DNA of 64,000 nt from Lachnospiraceae bacterium (GCA_017450485.1 JAFSTN010000001.1:54685-118684); one strand, 5' to 3'. Shown: positions 27,028 through 36,245, counted from the stretch's first letter. Program-made: numbers and translations. Notes: generated by a model not told the origin, from the letters alone.

Positions 27028-27351
27028 TCATGACCGGATAAAGCCCTCATCCGATTCCGGCATTTCATCCGTAATGAATCTTTCCACCTTCATGTGCAGA
27101 TCATACTTCTCCCGTAACTCCATAATGGTATTCATCATCGGGGATGCATGATGTACATCTATGGCATCCTGGTCAGTCCATGCATCGATCAAAAGCACAG
27201 TCTCCGGATCGTTCATTGGAAAGAAATACTCGTACCTGATATTCCCTTTTTCGGAACGTATCTTATCAGCCGTTCCGCTCGATTCCATCTCCTCCGCAAA
27301 TTTACGTGCATTTCCGTTTTGTCCCGTATAATACAGATTAACTGCTATCAT
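27028..27351 (-). CDS. Antibiotic-biosynthesis-monooxygenase-fold protein
   Basis: A 107-residue ABM/quinol-monooxygenase-like ferredoxin fold (YEYFFPMNDPETVLLIDAWTDQDAIDVHHASP). Such small dimers oxidise quinols or simply bind aromatic ligands. AGGATGAG directly precedes the start. It is 18 bp upstream of the G3E GTPase gene. Enzymatic activity is uncertain. Confidence 0.85.
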   Translation of the reverse strand: MIAVNLYYTGQNGNARKFAEEMESSGTADKIRSEKGNIRYEYFFPMNDPETVLLIDAWTDQDAIDVHHASPMMNTIMELREKYDLHMKVERFITDEMPESDEGFIRS

Positions 27352-27397
27352 CTCATCCTGCCTCTCATATAATTATCTGTCTCTATATGTATTTCCC

Positions 27398-27814
27398 TTA
27401 TATATCAAAGTCTTCGGTCTTCAGGTCGCAGTAATACCGGCCTTTTACGGCTGTAAACTTAAGGACACAGTAATCCAGGTCGGTGACACCGTTTTTATAA
27501 AACATGGTATCGCCTTTTCTCCATATCATATCCTTAACAGTCTGGTCGGTCAGGACCTCCATAGTACCTTTCAGCATGACACCTTCATACTTTATCAGTC
27601 CCTTATGATAAAAATATATGCTTGCATTTGGATTGTTCTGATACTGCTTAACCCTCATTGATGATGTATTCGTGGAAAAGTAGAACTCTTTCAGACCTTC
27701 CCTTTTTCTGGGACGGAGCATCGCTTTAACATTCGGAAAGCCATCACTGTCTACAGAGCATATAAAGCTGACTTTCTGCCTGTCTATGAATTGCATGATC
27801 GAGTTTTTATCCAT
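27398..27814 (-). CDS. Pyridoxamine-5'-phosphate-oxidase-like flavin protein
   Basis: About 138 residues with the split-barrel FMN-binding fold (KVSFICSVDSDGFPNVKAM, FYFSTNTSSMRVKQYQNNPNASIYF). The frame is open upstream into the GNAT gene, but ATG 27814 is preceded by AAAGGAG and is the better start. It likely binds FMN or F420/haem-like cofactors; general stress-protein 26-type function is common in this family. Confidence 0.88.
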   Translation of the reverse strand: MDKNSIMQFIDRQKVSFICSVDSDGFPNVKAMLRPRKREGLKEFYFSTNTSSMRVKQYQNNPNASIYFYHKGLIKYEGVMLKGTMEVLTDQTVKDMIWRKGDTMFYKNGVTDLDYCVLKFTAVKGRYYCDLKTEDFDI

Positions 27815-27858
27815 ATCGCTTAACTCCTTTTCAGACGCGGAAACATTGGAAAATTGTT

Positions 27859-28431
27859 TTATTCGGGAGGGATAATGCTCATGATCCCACTGCCACTCCA
27901 TGTCAGGAAAGTCTTATATCCGAGCTTCGAATACCATCCTGTTTCATAGGTGTAGTGGATATAACTGTAGTCATACATTTCTTCACGCAGGATCCGTGTG
28001 ACATTCCTTACCATGGTAAGTCCGATGCCACGGTTACGGTATTCGGGAACCGTTCCGACACAACCGGGGCCGCCTATCTTCCACTTCACCCCGTCAACTG
28101 TATGTTCACCGAAATCCTCGATCATACAGAAGGATGCGATCTCTCCGTTTACATACCCGCAATATACCCTTGAATGTCCGTCGAAAAACTTTACCCAGTG
28201 AGGAACGACAGATCTGACTGCCTCTATAAGAGTCTCCATGTTTCCTTCATAGTATCCGAATGATATTTCACCATTAAATGATTTCTCATAGACTCCTTCG
28301 TCAAACTCCCGGAGATTTATAAGCATCTCTGATGCCGGCTCACTGTCCGAAACGGCTTTAACATAATCGCGGTCGAAATACCCCGGGTGCATCTCATTAA
28401 ATAAAGTGACATAAGCTGTTTTTTCCATCAT
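27859..28431 (-). CDS. GNAT-family N-acetyltransferase
   Basis: A 190-residue acetyltransferase. The acetyl-CoA loop is seen in GTVPEYRNRGIGLTMVRNVTRIL, preceded by a beta-strand core (GEIASFCMIEDF). The C-terminal YSKLGYKTFLTWSG is typical. The acceptor is not predictable. It starts 4 bp after the dus gene ends. Confidence 0.85.
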   Translation of the reverse strand: MMEKTAYVTLFNEMHPGYFDRDYVKAVSDSEPASEMLINLREFDEGVYEKSFNGEISFGYYEGNMETLIEAVRSVVPHWVKFFDGHSRVYCGYVNGEIASFCMIEDFGEHTVDGVKWKIGGPGCVGTVPEYRNRGIGLTMVRNVTRILREEMYDYSYIHYTYETGWYSKLGYKTFLTWSGSGIMSIIPPE

Positions 28432-28435
28432 GCTC

Positions 28436-29413
28436 TTACCTTAAAAAGTTTCTTACCGCAGTCTTGTATTCGCTGCCGTTACGTGATTTGCGGATGGCCT
28501 TAAGCTGTTTTTCATTCCCGGGAAACGAAACAGCCATAAAATTCCACAGATCCTTCATCTTTACGATAGCCGTTCCTTCGGACAGTTCCCGTTCATATTC
28601 CTCATATAATTCTTCCAGAAAGCCCAGCAGATTCTTCTTTTCCTCTTCCGAAAAAGGAGTTTCTCCCGCATCGTCTCCCAGCCAGATCCTCTTCGGCAAA
28701 AAGGGATCTGCCAAAAGGCCCCGGCCGAGCATGATGCCTGAAAGCCCCGGAAAACCACGGTAAACCATCCTCACATCCTCTGTGTTCCTCAGATCTCCGT
28801 TATATACAAGCTTATCATGAGATATCCTGTCGTAAAAGACTCTGAATGCATCCTTGTTCGGCACATTTTTATAAAAATCATCTCTTATGCGTGGATGGAC
28901 TATGACCTTCGCAAACGGATACATCGCATATATATCCGCAATATCCTCCGCCTCGGAGTAAAACGAAACTCCGACTCTTGTCTTTACGGAAATCTCCGGG
29001 AGATCCCCATATTCTTTTGCTGTGAATACTTCATCCAGAAATGCACGTAAAGCACGGGTATCTTCTAGCATTCCCGCGCCTTTTCTCTTCGTTGTAACAG
29101 TGGCCGAAGGGCATCCCGCATTCAGATTAACCTCTCCGAATCTCGCTGATTTAAGGACGCGTGCCGCCCAGATGAAGTGCTCGGCTTTGTCAGTAAGGAT
29201 CTGCGGGATCAGATCCTGCGAGCACACCTCTGTTTCCTTCTTCTCCCGGGTCTTGAACTTATGTGTCCTGTTGGCAACAAGAAAAGGGGTGTACATTCTG
29301 TCTATCCCCTCAAACCACTTCCTGTACACCCTTCTATATACTGCTGTTGTGATACCCTCCATCGGTGCCATCTCAACCGATACGGAGGGTTTTTCTGTTA
29401 ATATATCATCCAT
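28436..29413 (-). CDS. tRNA-dihydrouridine synthase family protein
   Basis: A 325-residue FMN-dependent TIM barrel. MAPMEGITTAVYRRV binds FMN, and the general acid Cys is in VNLNAGCPSATVTTKRKGAG. KTRVGVSF and GIMLGRGLLADPF supply further flavin contacts. It reduces uridines in tRNA to dihydrouridine with NAD(P)H. The sequence is divergent from DusB of Firmicutes, so the modified position is unknown. Confidence 0.9.
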   Translation of the reverse strand: MDDILTEKPSVSVEMAPMEGITTAVYRRVYRKWFEGIDRMYTPFLVANRTHKFKTREKKETEVCSQDLIPQILTDKAEHFIWAARVLKSARFGEVNLNAGCPSATVTTKRKGAGMLEDTRALRAFLDEVFTAKEYGDLPEISVKTRVGVSFYSEAEDIADIYAMYPFAKVIVHPRIRDDFYKNVPNKDAFRVFYDRISHDKLVYNGDLRNTEDVRMVYRGFPGLSGIMLGRGLLADPFLPKRIWLGDDAGETPFSEEEKKNLLGFLEELYEEYERELSEGTAIVKMKDLWNFMAVSFPGNEKQLKAIRKSRNGSEYKTAVRNFLR

Positions 29414-29431
29414 AATGTTTCCCGGTATTAT

Positions 29432-29857
29432 TCATTTCTTTTTGAGTTTATTGACCATATTTGCCAGGGACAGGAAACTTTCTGATTTTACTATGGCTAT
29501 CCCCTGGCCTTCATCTCCGAGCACGACCAGCTGGTCCCCGGGAGATATATCAAACAGTTTCCTGGCCTTCGCGGGAATGACGATCTGTCCTTTGTCACCG
29601 ACAGTGACCATCCCAAACAAATGCTTTCCCTTCGGAGGAACCGCCAGCCCCAGATTATCTTCGGGCTCGTAATTGGCCAGATCATCCAGCGACACTCCGA
29701 AGATGTCGGCAAGCTGCTTGCATTTATCCAGATCCGGAATACTGTCTCCCGCTTCCCATTTGGCTACGGACTGTCTGGTCACGCCGAGCTTTTCCGCGAT
29801 ATCCTCCTGCGTCATCTGCAATATTTTGCGCATCTGAACCAGATTATCCTTGAACAT
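29432..29857 (-). CDS. XRE-type regulator with AbrB/SpoVT domain
   Basis: A 141-residue fusion of an N-terminal HTH_3 domain (MTQEDIAEKLGVTRQSVAKW) and a C-terminal swapped-hairpin AbrB domain (TVGDKGQIVIPAKARKLFDI). Both bind DNA, so the protein may recognise composite sites. It overlaps the end of the acyltransferase gene by 14 bp and has GGAGAA before its ATG. Target genes are unknown, though autoregulation would be usual. Confidence 0.9.
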   Translation of the reverse strand: MFKDNLVQMRKILQMTQEDIAEKLGVTRQSVAKWEAGDSIPDLDKCKQLADIFGVSLDDLANYEPEDNLGLAVPPKGKHLFGMVTVGDKGQIVIPAKARKLFDISPGDQLVVLGDEGQGIAIVKSESFLSLANMVNKLKKK

Positions 29858-30944
29858 TTACGTTCTCCTTTTTCTTCTTGATCCCAAGCACTGCCCATCT
29901 GAAGAACGGGATCCTCGAAATAACGGCATACAAGCCGTAACCGAATGCAAATCCCGCCAGAAGACTCAATATGTAACATGCCGGTGCCGGAAGCAATTCG
30001 GGTTTGGCAATTACCAGAGCAACGGATGATATTCCGAGGTAATGGAATACATAGAGCCCGAAACTGTGGGAGGACATCCACTTCGTAAATGCATTTGCGC
30101 GATCGCCGAAGCGTGCAAATCCCGAAAGCATGGCCAATGACCCCGCATAAGCATCAAGTGCATACAGGAAACCTCTGTTGATCGGTTTGTCCGCATAATT
30201 CTCACCAAAATACATTACGGTGAAAGTGAGGCATAACAATACGGCGACTGCGATCAGGGGCACTGCGATCTTCTTCAGTTTCTCCATCACTTCATCATTC
30301 GAGAAAACAAAATACCCGAGATTGAAGAATACGAAGTAAAACGCGATCCTGTATACGGAAATGATAGGTGTGTTCAGGATCTGAGATGCTCCCCAGATCG
30401 GAAGGATAAAAAGAGCGATCAGCCACAGGGGAGTTTTCGCTCCGGCCGCCGTGAGTCTGCCTTTCTCGATCTTTCTGACGGGCACGAGCACCATGCAATA
30501 TGCCCACAGAAGATGCATAAACCAGAGCACGCCGCTGCCGGATGCGACCATTATCAGGAAGATCAACGGCTTCGGAACGCCCTCGCTTACCAGCCCGTCA
30601 AAGCCTCCGCCCAGAGACATGCTCACATATCCCTGGATGAACTGAAAGAAGAAAAGTCCTATCGTTGACGGAACCAGAAGTTTTAATGTTCTGGACTTAA
30701 TGAATTCCCTGTCCGAATGCGATTCAAGATATAATCTGGCACTGATACCCGAAACCAGGAACAGTACCGGCATAAACCAGGGGTAGACCAGGTACTGGAA
30801 CGCGTCATAGTACTGAACCGGCAGATCGGTGATCCTGCCTAATCCCCCAAGTACACCCTCAGAGTTGTACATGTAGAATACATGATAGATTACGACAATG
30901 ACAACAGTGATCCATCTGATGTTGTCCAAATAGTATTTCCTCAT
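29844..30944 (-). CDS. Acyltransferase family 3 membrane protein
   Basis: About 366 residues with around ten membrane helices. The opening RKYYLDNIRWITVVIVVIYH carries the catalytic His of acyltransferase-3 proteins, and FMPVLFLVSGISARLYL is also typical. These enzymes O-acetylate surface sugars or peptidoglycan. ATG 30944 is chosen for GGAGGTG eight bases upstream, instead of an earlier ATG at 31010. Substrate unknown. Confidence 0.87.
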   Translation of the reverse strand: MRKYYLDNIRWITVVIVVIYHVFYMYNSEGVLGGLGRITDLPVQYYDAFQYLVYPWFMPVLFLVSGISARLYLESHSDREFIKSRTLKLLVPSTIGLFFFQFIQGYVSMSLGGGFDGLVSEGVPKPLIFLIMVASGSGVLWFMHLLWAYCMVLVPVRKIEKGRLTAAGAKTPLWLIALFILPIWGASQILNTPIISVYRIAFYFVFFNLGYFVFSNDEVMEKLKKIAVPLIAVAVLLCLTFTVMYFGENYADKPINRGFLYALDAYAGSLAMLSGFARFGDRANAFTKWMSSHSFGLYVFHYLGISSVALVIAKPELLPAPACYILSLLAGFAFGYGLYAVISRIPFFRWAVLGIKKKKENVNVQG

Positions 30945-30977
30945 ATTTTTCGCACCTCCGCAATTATTATTAACATA

Positions 30978-31006
30978 ATAATATGCGTGCGATCTCCGGC
31001 AGTCCA
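30978..31006 (-). promoter_or_regulatory. Candidate promoter for the acyltransferase–regulator operon
   Basis: TGGACT, 17 bases, TATTAT on the minus strand, some 35 bases before the acyltransferase ATG. The –10 overlaps an AT-rich inverted repeat (ATTATTA…TAATAAT) that could be an operator. The gap also holds a perfect 12-base palindrome, CTACTGCAGTAG, at 31059–31070. Confidence 0.35.
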
Positions 31007-31073
31007 CCAATCAAACTTAACATTTTCCGACAGATCATGTCAGTTTTGGTTGCTTATGCTACTGCAGTAGGTA

Positions 31074-32030
31074 TTAAAAACGGGAACGCCACGCCGAAGC
31101 CATAATATATGCAGCCTGCGCTTCCGCAGAAGTTCCCTGTATAACAAAGTCCGGGCACCCGCTCACTTCCCTGATGATCCCGTAATCATCGATCTTACCG
31201 GAGACTGTTTCGTATGCACGGTCTGCGTTTTCTTTGTATGATCCTGAAACATATCCATTCAGAATCCCCCTGTATACCGATGCGGCCATCATCATTGCAG
31301 CGGTACCGTCTGTAAAGGAATCCTCATCATCAAGAATATCCCTAAATCTCCCGTCCGGCAGTTGAAATCTCATAAATGTCTCAAGAAGTCCGTTGAAATG
31401 CGGCTCCAGTTCGGCACATATATCCTCTCTGCCCATGTCCCGGGCCTTCTCTATCACCCTGGCAAGTCCCATCAGGGCCCAGCCGTTACCGGTGGCCCAA
31501 TGAACCTTTCTCACGAACCTGTTCTGTGCGATATCCTTAATATGATAAAACAGACCTGCTTCGGGATCATACAGGTGCTTTATATAACCCCTGATCTGAG
31601 TCAGTGCTTCATCAGGCTCCCCCATCACTGCCAGAAACGGCGGAACCATATACAGTCCGTCTATCCAGAGCTGGTATTTGGAAAATCCTTCGGCAAAAGA
31701 GACATTATTATGACATATGATACCGTCCGAAGTACGCGGTGCCTTATTCATCAGGTAATCAAGCATTCCCCGGGCGCCGTCTATGAAGAACTCATCTCCG
31801 GTTTTTTCATAAGCCCGAAGACACACCTCACCTGCTGACGCAGGGTCCGAGACTGTCTCCCCGCCTCCTGCCATGGCAAGACGTCCGTCAGGCGATCTGC
31901 GTACTACCGCATCATAGGCCATGGGAATCCACAGTTCGTCTTTTCCTGCTTCAAATAAAGCCTGCGCACATACTCCCTGCTCCCAGGGATATCTCTGCAT
32001 CGCAAGCATGGCATAGATCACTTTTTTCAT
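31074..32030 (-). CDS. GH105 unsaturated rhamnogalacturonyl/glucuronyl hydrolase
   Basis: A 318-residue alpha/alpha-barrel enzyme. The motifs YPWEQGV, YQLWIDGLYMVPPFLA (with the catalytic Asp) and HWATGNGWALMGLARVIE define GH105 (YteR/YesR type). It hydrates the unsaturated uronic acid at the non-reducing end of oligosaccharides made by pectate or rhamnogalacturonan lyases. No signal peptide, so it works on imported fragments. No lyase or dedicated transporter is nearby in the window. Confidence 0.92.
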   Translation of the reverse strand: MKKVIYAMLAMQRYPWEQGVCAQALFEAGKDELWIPMAYDAVVRRSPDGRLAMAGGGETVSDPASAGEVCLRAYEKTGDEFFIDGARGMLDYLMNKAPRTSDGIICHNNVSFAEGFSKYQLWIDGLYMVPPFLAVMGEPDEALTQIRGYIKHLYDPEAGLFYHIKDIAQNRFVRKVHWATGNGWALMGLARVIEKARDMGREDICAELEPHFNGLLETFMRFQLPDGRFRDILDDEDSFTDGTAAMMMAASVYRGILNGYVSGSYKENADRAYETVSGKIDDYGIIREVSGCPDFVIQGTSAEAQAAYIMASAWRSRF

Positions 32031-32083
32031 ATATTCCGTCCTCCGACCGGGCGATTCACCTAACCGACCGTCACCAAATTTGT

Positions 32084-33175
32084 TTACAGCAGATCATATA
32101 CTCCGTCTTCTGACAGGACTCCGCGCTTAAGATAAGCCGGCAGAAGGCCCGCCTCATCAAGTTCATAGTCCGATCTCCATTCAGGACTCGTATAGTAAGC
32201 TTCAAGCTGTGCCAGATCTTCGTCTGTTCCACGGCCGCTTTCGACTTTCTCGAACAGTTCCTCCATGGCGGTAATACGCTCAAATGCCTTTTCCTCATTC
32301 TGCCCAATACTGAAGATATGCTTCTCCATGCTCTGTTTCAGGTCATGAGAATCATCTTCGATATGCGAAAGAAACGTAACAATGATCCCGGACTGAGGCA
32401 CTACATAACACTTCTGCTTCCACTTGCCGTTAATGCTGAATCCGCCTCTGTATTTCCAGATATAGAATCCATAACCGCCTTCGCGGTTCATCTGCTGTAC
32501 CGACGTGGCCATATCCGTATATTCCTCGGATACGATCCTGACATTGTTGTATATACCCTTATTGCAGAGAAGAAGTCCGAACTTGCTCAGATCGTGAACC
32601 GAGAGGCGCATGCCTGAAGCCCCGTAGAAATATCCTTCCGGGGATCGGATATATTCATACGAAGTAATCTCCATCGGGGCAAATATCCGCCTCTCAATGA
32701 ACTCTCCAAGGTCGCATCCGAGAGCAGCGTGTAAAACGACACACATAAGATAAGCAGGTATATTGCTGTAATCGAATTCTGCCCTGTCAGGCTCCTCTAT
32801 CCCGCAGTTAAGAGAAAACTCCAGCCAATTGTCTCCCTCGGGGCGGAACGGAAAACCTTTTACGGACATCGTAAGAAGCCGTCTGATACTGATCCCGGCG
32901 AACAGATCTGACTGTTTTCGCGGAATCGACCCGAGCAGGCTTAATGGAATATAGTCAAGAAACGGTCTGTCGAGTTCAATTCTGCCCTCATCATAAGCAA
33001 TCCCGACAGCTATGGACAGCACGGTCTTGGTCGCCGAATAGATCTCATGAAGGCCGGTAGTATCACCGTAACTGTGTTTAAGCGCGCCGTCACGGTACAC
33101 TTCCACGCCGAATACATTCCAGTTATTATCCTGAATATCTTTTATAAACCCGTCAAAATCCAAATATTTTTTCAC
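32084..33175 (-). CDS. Class C beta-lactamase-like serine hydrolase
   Basis: A 363-residue penicillin-binding-like esterase. The nucleophile motif SxxK is seen in YSATKTVLSIAVG, the YxN motif in FDYSNIPAYL, and the family's conserved GIYNNVRIVSEEY follows. No signal peptide is evident, so an intracellular esterase or peptidase role is likelier than beta-lactam resistance. The start is GTG, overlapping by 4 bp (GTGA) the stop of a short P-loop ORF. A C-terminal tail of about 60 residues beyond the core is acidic and unassigned. Confidence 0.87.
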   Translation of the reverse strand: MKKYLDFDGFIKDIQDNNWNVFGVEVYRDGALKHSYGDTTGLHEIYSATKTVLSIAVGIAYDEGRIELDRPFLDYIPLSLLGSIPRKQSDLFAGISIRRLLTMSVKGFPFRPEGDNWLEFSLNCGIEEPDRAEFDYSNIPAYLMCVVLHAALGCDLGEFIERRIFAPMEITSYEYIRSPEGYFYGASGMRLSVHDLSKFGLLLCNKGIYNNVRIVSEEYTDMATSVQQMNREGGYGFYIWKYRGGFSINGKWKQKCYVVPQSGIIVTFLSHIEDDSHDLKQSMEKHIFSIGQNEEKAFERITAMEELFEKVESGRGTDEDLAQLEAYYTSPEWRSDYELDEAGLLPAYLKRGVLSEDGVYDLL

Positions 33176-33279
33176 AGAAGTCCAAGTGCCTTTTCCGCCA
33201 GAGCCTTCACCATCGTGGATTTGCCGGCATACGAAGTACCTATGATAAAATAGGCGTTTTCAAAAAAAGGATTATCCAT
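33172..33279 (-). pseudogene. Truncated P-loop kinase/ATPase remnant (35 codons)
   Basis: An ATG-initiated frame of 35 codons encodes FFENAYFIIGTSYAGKSTMVKALAEKA-type sequence (Walker A GTSYAGKST) and then stops in GTGA, overlapping the next gene. This is the start of an AAA/kinase-like nucleotide-binding protein with the rest missing. It sits between intact genes with no space for the lost part, so an internal deletion is likely. It might still be translated and coupled to the serine hydrolase. Confidence 0.6.
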
Positions 33280-33284
33280 GTCCG

Positions 33285-34412
33285 TTATTTCATCACGATC
33301 AGTTCATATTCGCGTGAGCCTATGCCGAGTCTCTCCGAATGTTCCAGCGTCTCCGCCCAGGAAACATTGGGGTTGCTGTTGTGCCATACATCTCCGTGGT
33401 CATGGAAATGCTCATGGGCCATGTTATCACCGAGCTGGCTGTTTCTGATGGGTTCAGCCTTCTGGCACAGATCCACACATGCCTGATCCAGAGCCACCGG
33501 ATCGAATGAAGCCAGCATACCTATATCCGGAAGGATCGGTGCATCGTTTTCTCCGTGACAGTCACAGTTAGGCGACACATCCGTGATCAGACTGATATGG
33601 AAATTCGGTCTCCCATTCAGTACTGCATATGAATATTCTGCCATCTTCATCCCGAGCAGCTGAGGCGCATTGGAATTCACGTTCTCTATAGCATCAAATG
33701 CACATGCACCGATACAGCGCCCGCACCCTTTACATTTCTCCGGATCGATCCATGCCTTGTTATCCTGATATACTATGGCATCCGAACCGCATTCTCTGGC
33801 GCATCTTCTACAACCCTTGCACTTTTCCGTGATCACGTGGGGCTGACCGCTGTTGTGCTGCTGCATCTTGCCAGCACGGCTTCCGCATCCCATGCCTATA
33901 TTCTTGATCGCACCTCCGAAACCAGCCTGCTCATGGCCCTTAAAGTGATTGAGCGAAATAAAGATATCCGCATCCATGATCGCACGCCCTATATATGCTT
34001 CCTTGCAATACTCCGCGTCAGGAACGGGAACTACGATATCATCGGTGCCGCGCAGGCCGTCGGCAATGATGATCTGACATCCTGTAGTCACGGTATTGAA
34101 TCCGTTTATATTGGCACAATCAAGGTGCTCAAGTGCATGCTTCCTGCTACCGGGATACAGCGTATTACAGTCGGTCAGAAAAGGCATTCCTCCCAGGTCC
34201 TTGACTACGTCAGCTACCGCCTTGGCATAGTTAGGCCTAAGATAAGCCAGATTACCCAGTTCTCCGAAATGCATCTTGATGGCTACAAATTTACCATCCA
34301 TATCGATCGTGCCGATACCGGCCATTCTTATCAGTTTCTGAAGCTTCAGTGTAAGGCTGACCCCCAGTTCGGTCCTGAAATCAGTGAAATATACTTCTGA
34401 TCCACTTCCCAT
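33285..34412 (-). CDS. DUF362 iron–sulfur protein
   Basis: A 375-residue protein with an N-terminal DUF362 domain (KMHFGELGNLAYLRPNYA, HFKGHEQAGFGGAIKNIGMG) and two 4Fe–4S ferredoxin motifs, CKGCRRCARECGSDAI and CKGCGRCIGACAFDAI. It is probably a cytosolic electron-transfer protein. AGGAGGGG precedes the ATG. Its partner is not known. Confidence 0.92.
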   Translation of the reverse strand: MGSGSEVYFTDFRTELGVSLTLKLQKLIRMAGIGTIDMDGKFVAIKMHFGELGNLAYLRPNYAKAVADVVKDLGGMPFLTDCNTLYPGSRKHALEHLDCANINGFNTVTTGCQIIIADGLRGTDDIVVPVPDAEYCKEAYIGRAIMDADIFISLNHFKGHEQAGFGGAIKNIGMGCGSRAGKMQQHNSGQPHVITEKCKGCRRCARECGSDAIVYQDNKAWIDPEKCKGCGRCIGACAFDAIENVNSNAPQLLGMKMAEYSYAVLNGRPNFHISLITDVSPNCDCHGENDAPILPDIGMLASFDPVALDQACVDLCQKAEPIRNSQLGDNMAHEHFHDHGDVWHNSNPNVSWAETLEHSERLGIGSREYELIVMK

Positions 34413-34417
34413 TTTAG

Positions 34418-35476
34418 TTACCCCTCCTTTATAAATTCATAATCGATCAGTGTCATTTTATCATTGACCGGCTTTTCTTCTCCGACTCTGACAAAGCCGC
34501 ATTTTTCATATAGATGGCAGTTCGCCGGCTCCTGCAAAATAGTCTCAAGTTTCCAGCAGGTGACCTCCGGCAGTTTTTCAAATGCTTTCTCTATGGCAGC
34601 ATATCCTATTCCATGGTTCTGATACTCCGGCAGGATAAAGATCGGACTGATAAAGGCTACCTTTTTCTCATTCGGATCGTTATGGCCTATATTGATCGCG
34701 CCGACTCTGGCACCATCCTTCATAATGAAGTAGTATTTCCTGTTTACCACGGCATATCTTCTTCGGATCCTGTCTATTGATTCGATCGCAGGTGAACCTG
34801 CATCATGATATTTTTCATATAATGGCATAAAACTCTCAACCTGCATATCATACAGTTCGGGAATCTCCTCTTCGGTGACTTCCACAAGTCTTACTCTCCG
34901 CATCATGTCGCTAATGCTTTTATCCGGCAGGTTAAAGTATTCTTTTATCCTCCGGGCACAGATATCGGGGGTAAGACCGGTATTGTCTATATTTATATAG
35001 TTTTTAAACGGGACCTCCCCGTCGTTGCTTACGAGCCGATAATGTGCATCTTCGTATATCAGCCTGTTATCCGAAATATCGAGGTCCCGTTTGGAGGCTT
35101 TGTTGCTCAACCGGTTCTCCGTCCGGTTCCTCTTAAGCCGCTCCTGCTGATCGGCCACGAGCTCAACGTAATATACAGTACCGCCCGTTGCCTCAAACTT
35201 TTCTGAAAGACTGCCTATAAATTCCCATTCCGAAGGCATATCAAACGCCATCATATATGTGAAAATAAGTCCCTGATACTCTGTCTTCAGAAACTCGTCG
35301 AATATATCGTCCCTGAGTTTGGAGATCAGGGATCCCTGGAAGCCGCCAAATACCTCCAGAACAGGCTCTATCATCATATGATTGTGAAAGAGTCTGAAAT
35401 CCGTTATCTTCATCAGTTCCTGACCGACGGTCATCTTTCCGACCGCACCGCTGCCCAGTATCAATATCAGATCCAT
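34418..35476 (-). CDS. P-loop nucleotide kinase-like domain fused to GNAT acetyltransferase
   Basis: A 352-residue two-domain protein. Residues 1–185 are a shikimate-kinase/AAA_33-like fold with Walker A GSGAVGKMT and a lid-like basic stretch (RLKRNRTENRLSNKASKRD). Residues 195–350 are a GNAT domain with PIFILPEYQNHGIGYAAIEKAF and CHLYEKCGFVRVGEE. A toxin-inactivating or antibiotic-modifying enzyme is possible, as is a metabolic kinase-acetylase; nothing decides this. Confidence 0.82.
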   Translation of the reverse strand: MDLILILGSGAVGKMTVGQELMKITDFRLFHNHMMIEPVLEVFGGFQGSLISKLRDDIFDEFLKTEYQGLIFTYMMAFDMPSEWEFIGSLSEKFEATGGTVYYVELVADQQERLKRNRTENRLSNKASKRDLDISDNRLIYEDAHYRLVSNDGEVPFKNYINIDNTGLTPDICARRIKEYFNLPDKSISDMMRRVRLVEVTEEEIPELYDMQVESFMPLYEKYHDAGSPAIESIDRIRRRYAVVNRKYYFIMKDGARVGAINIGHNDPNEKKVAFISPIFILPEYQNHGIGYAAIEKAFEKLPEVTCWKLETILQEPANCHLYEKCGFVRVGEEKPVNDKMTLIDYEFIKEG

Positions 35477-35480
35477 GCAT

Positions 35481-36233
35481 TTACTCCTTCGGAATCTTCA
35501 CCGACTTAACAAACAGAAAATCAGGTTTATGATACAGATCATCATATTCCGGATAGTTATTATGGATCTCCGGAGTCTGAGAAGGCTCTGCCATCCTCTC
35601 TATTCTGAATCCCGTATCCGCCAAAGTATTTACAATGGTGGAGATCATTCTGTGATACTTCTGAACGCCGTCAACAAACCATGTCGAATCATTTCTCTGT
35701 TCCACACAGTAATTCGCAAGGTTCGCATGAATCTTAGTACCGTTTTCATCACGCGTCCACCTGTCTCCGTCTCCGGAATAGCAGGTATTAACAGGGTGCT
35801 CCTGCGAAAACAGAAAGATGCCTCCCTCATTCAAAAGCTCATAAACGGCCGAAACGACACCCGTAAAGTCTTCGACATAATGAAAAGCCAGTGAACTGAT
35901 CACCACATCGAACTTCTCCTCTATGCTTCCGATATCTTCCATCGGGATATTAAGATACCGGATATTCGGATCGCTGTTCTCAGTGCGTGCCACCTCCAGC
36001 ATCTTCTCGGATATATCAACACCGACAACTCTGACGGCACCCTGATCGATATACTCCTTGCAGTGCTCACCGAATCCGCAACCGAGATCCAGTACTCTTT
36101 TCCCCTTCAGCTCCGGAAGGAGCATCTTAAGCGTCGGTATTTCGAACAGATTATTGGCATTAACCTCGCGATCCCGGAGCTTACTGTACCCTTCGAAAAA
36201 AGCTTCATTGTCGTATATGTTTTGTTTAGCCAT
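35481..36233 (-). CDS. SAM-dependent methyltransferase, class I
   Basis: About 250 residues. The SAM site is RVLDLGCGFGEHCKEYI, followed by VVGVDISEKMLEVAR and the motif VISSLAFHYVEDF typical of methyltransf_11/25 proteins. A ribosome site AAGGA nine bases before ATG 36233 supports that start. Methyl acceptor unknown. Confidence 0.9.
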   Translation of the reverse strand: MAKQNIYDNEAFFEGYSKLRDREVNANNLFEIPTLKMLLPELKGKRVLDLGCGFGEHCKEYIDQGAVRVVGVDISEKMLEVARTENSDPNIRYLNIPMEDIGSIEEKFDVVISSLAFHYVEDFTGVVSAVYELLNEGGIFLFSQEHPVNTCYSGDGDRWTRDENGTKIHANLANYCVEQRNDSTWFVDGVQKYHRMISTIVNTLADTGFRIERMAEPSQTPEIHNNYPEYDDLYHKPDFLFVKSVKIPKE

Positions 36234-36245
36234 CGTCACATATCC

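Noticed and set aside
32084-33175. Beta-lactam resistance gene
   Set aside because: The class C-like fold is shared by many esterases and peptidases. There is no signal peptide, and the context is metabolic.
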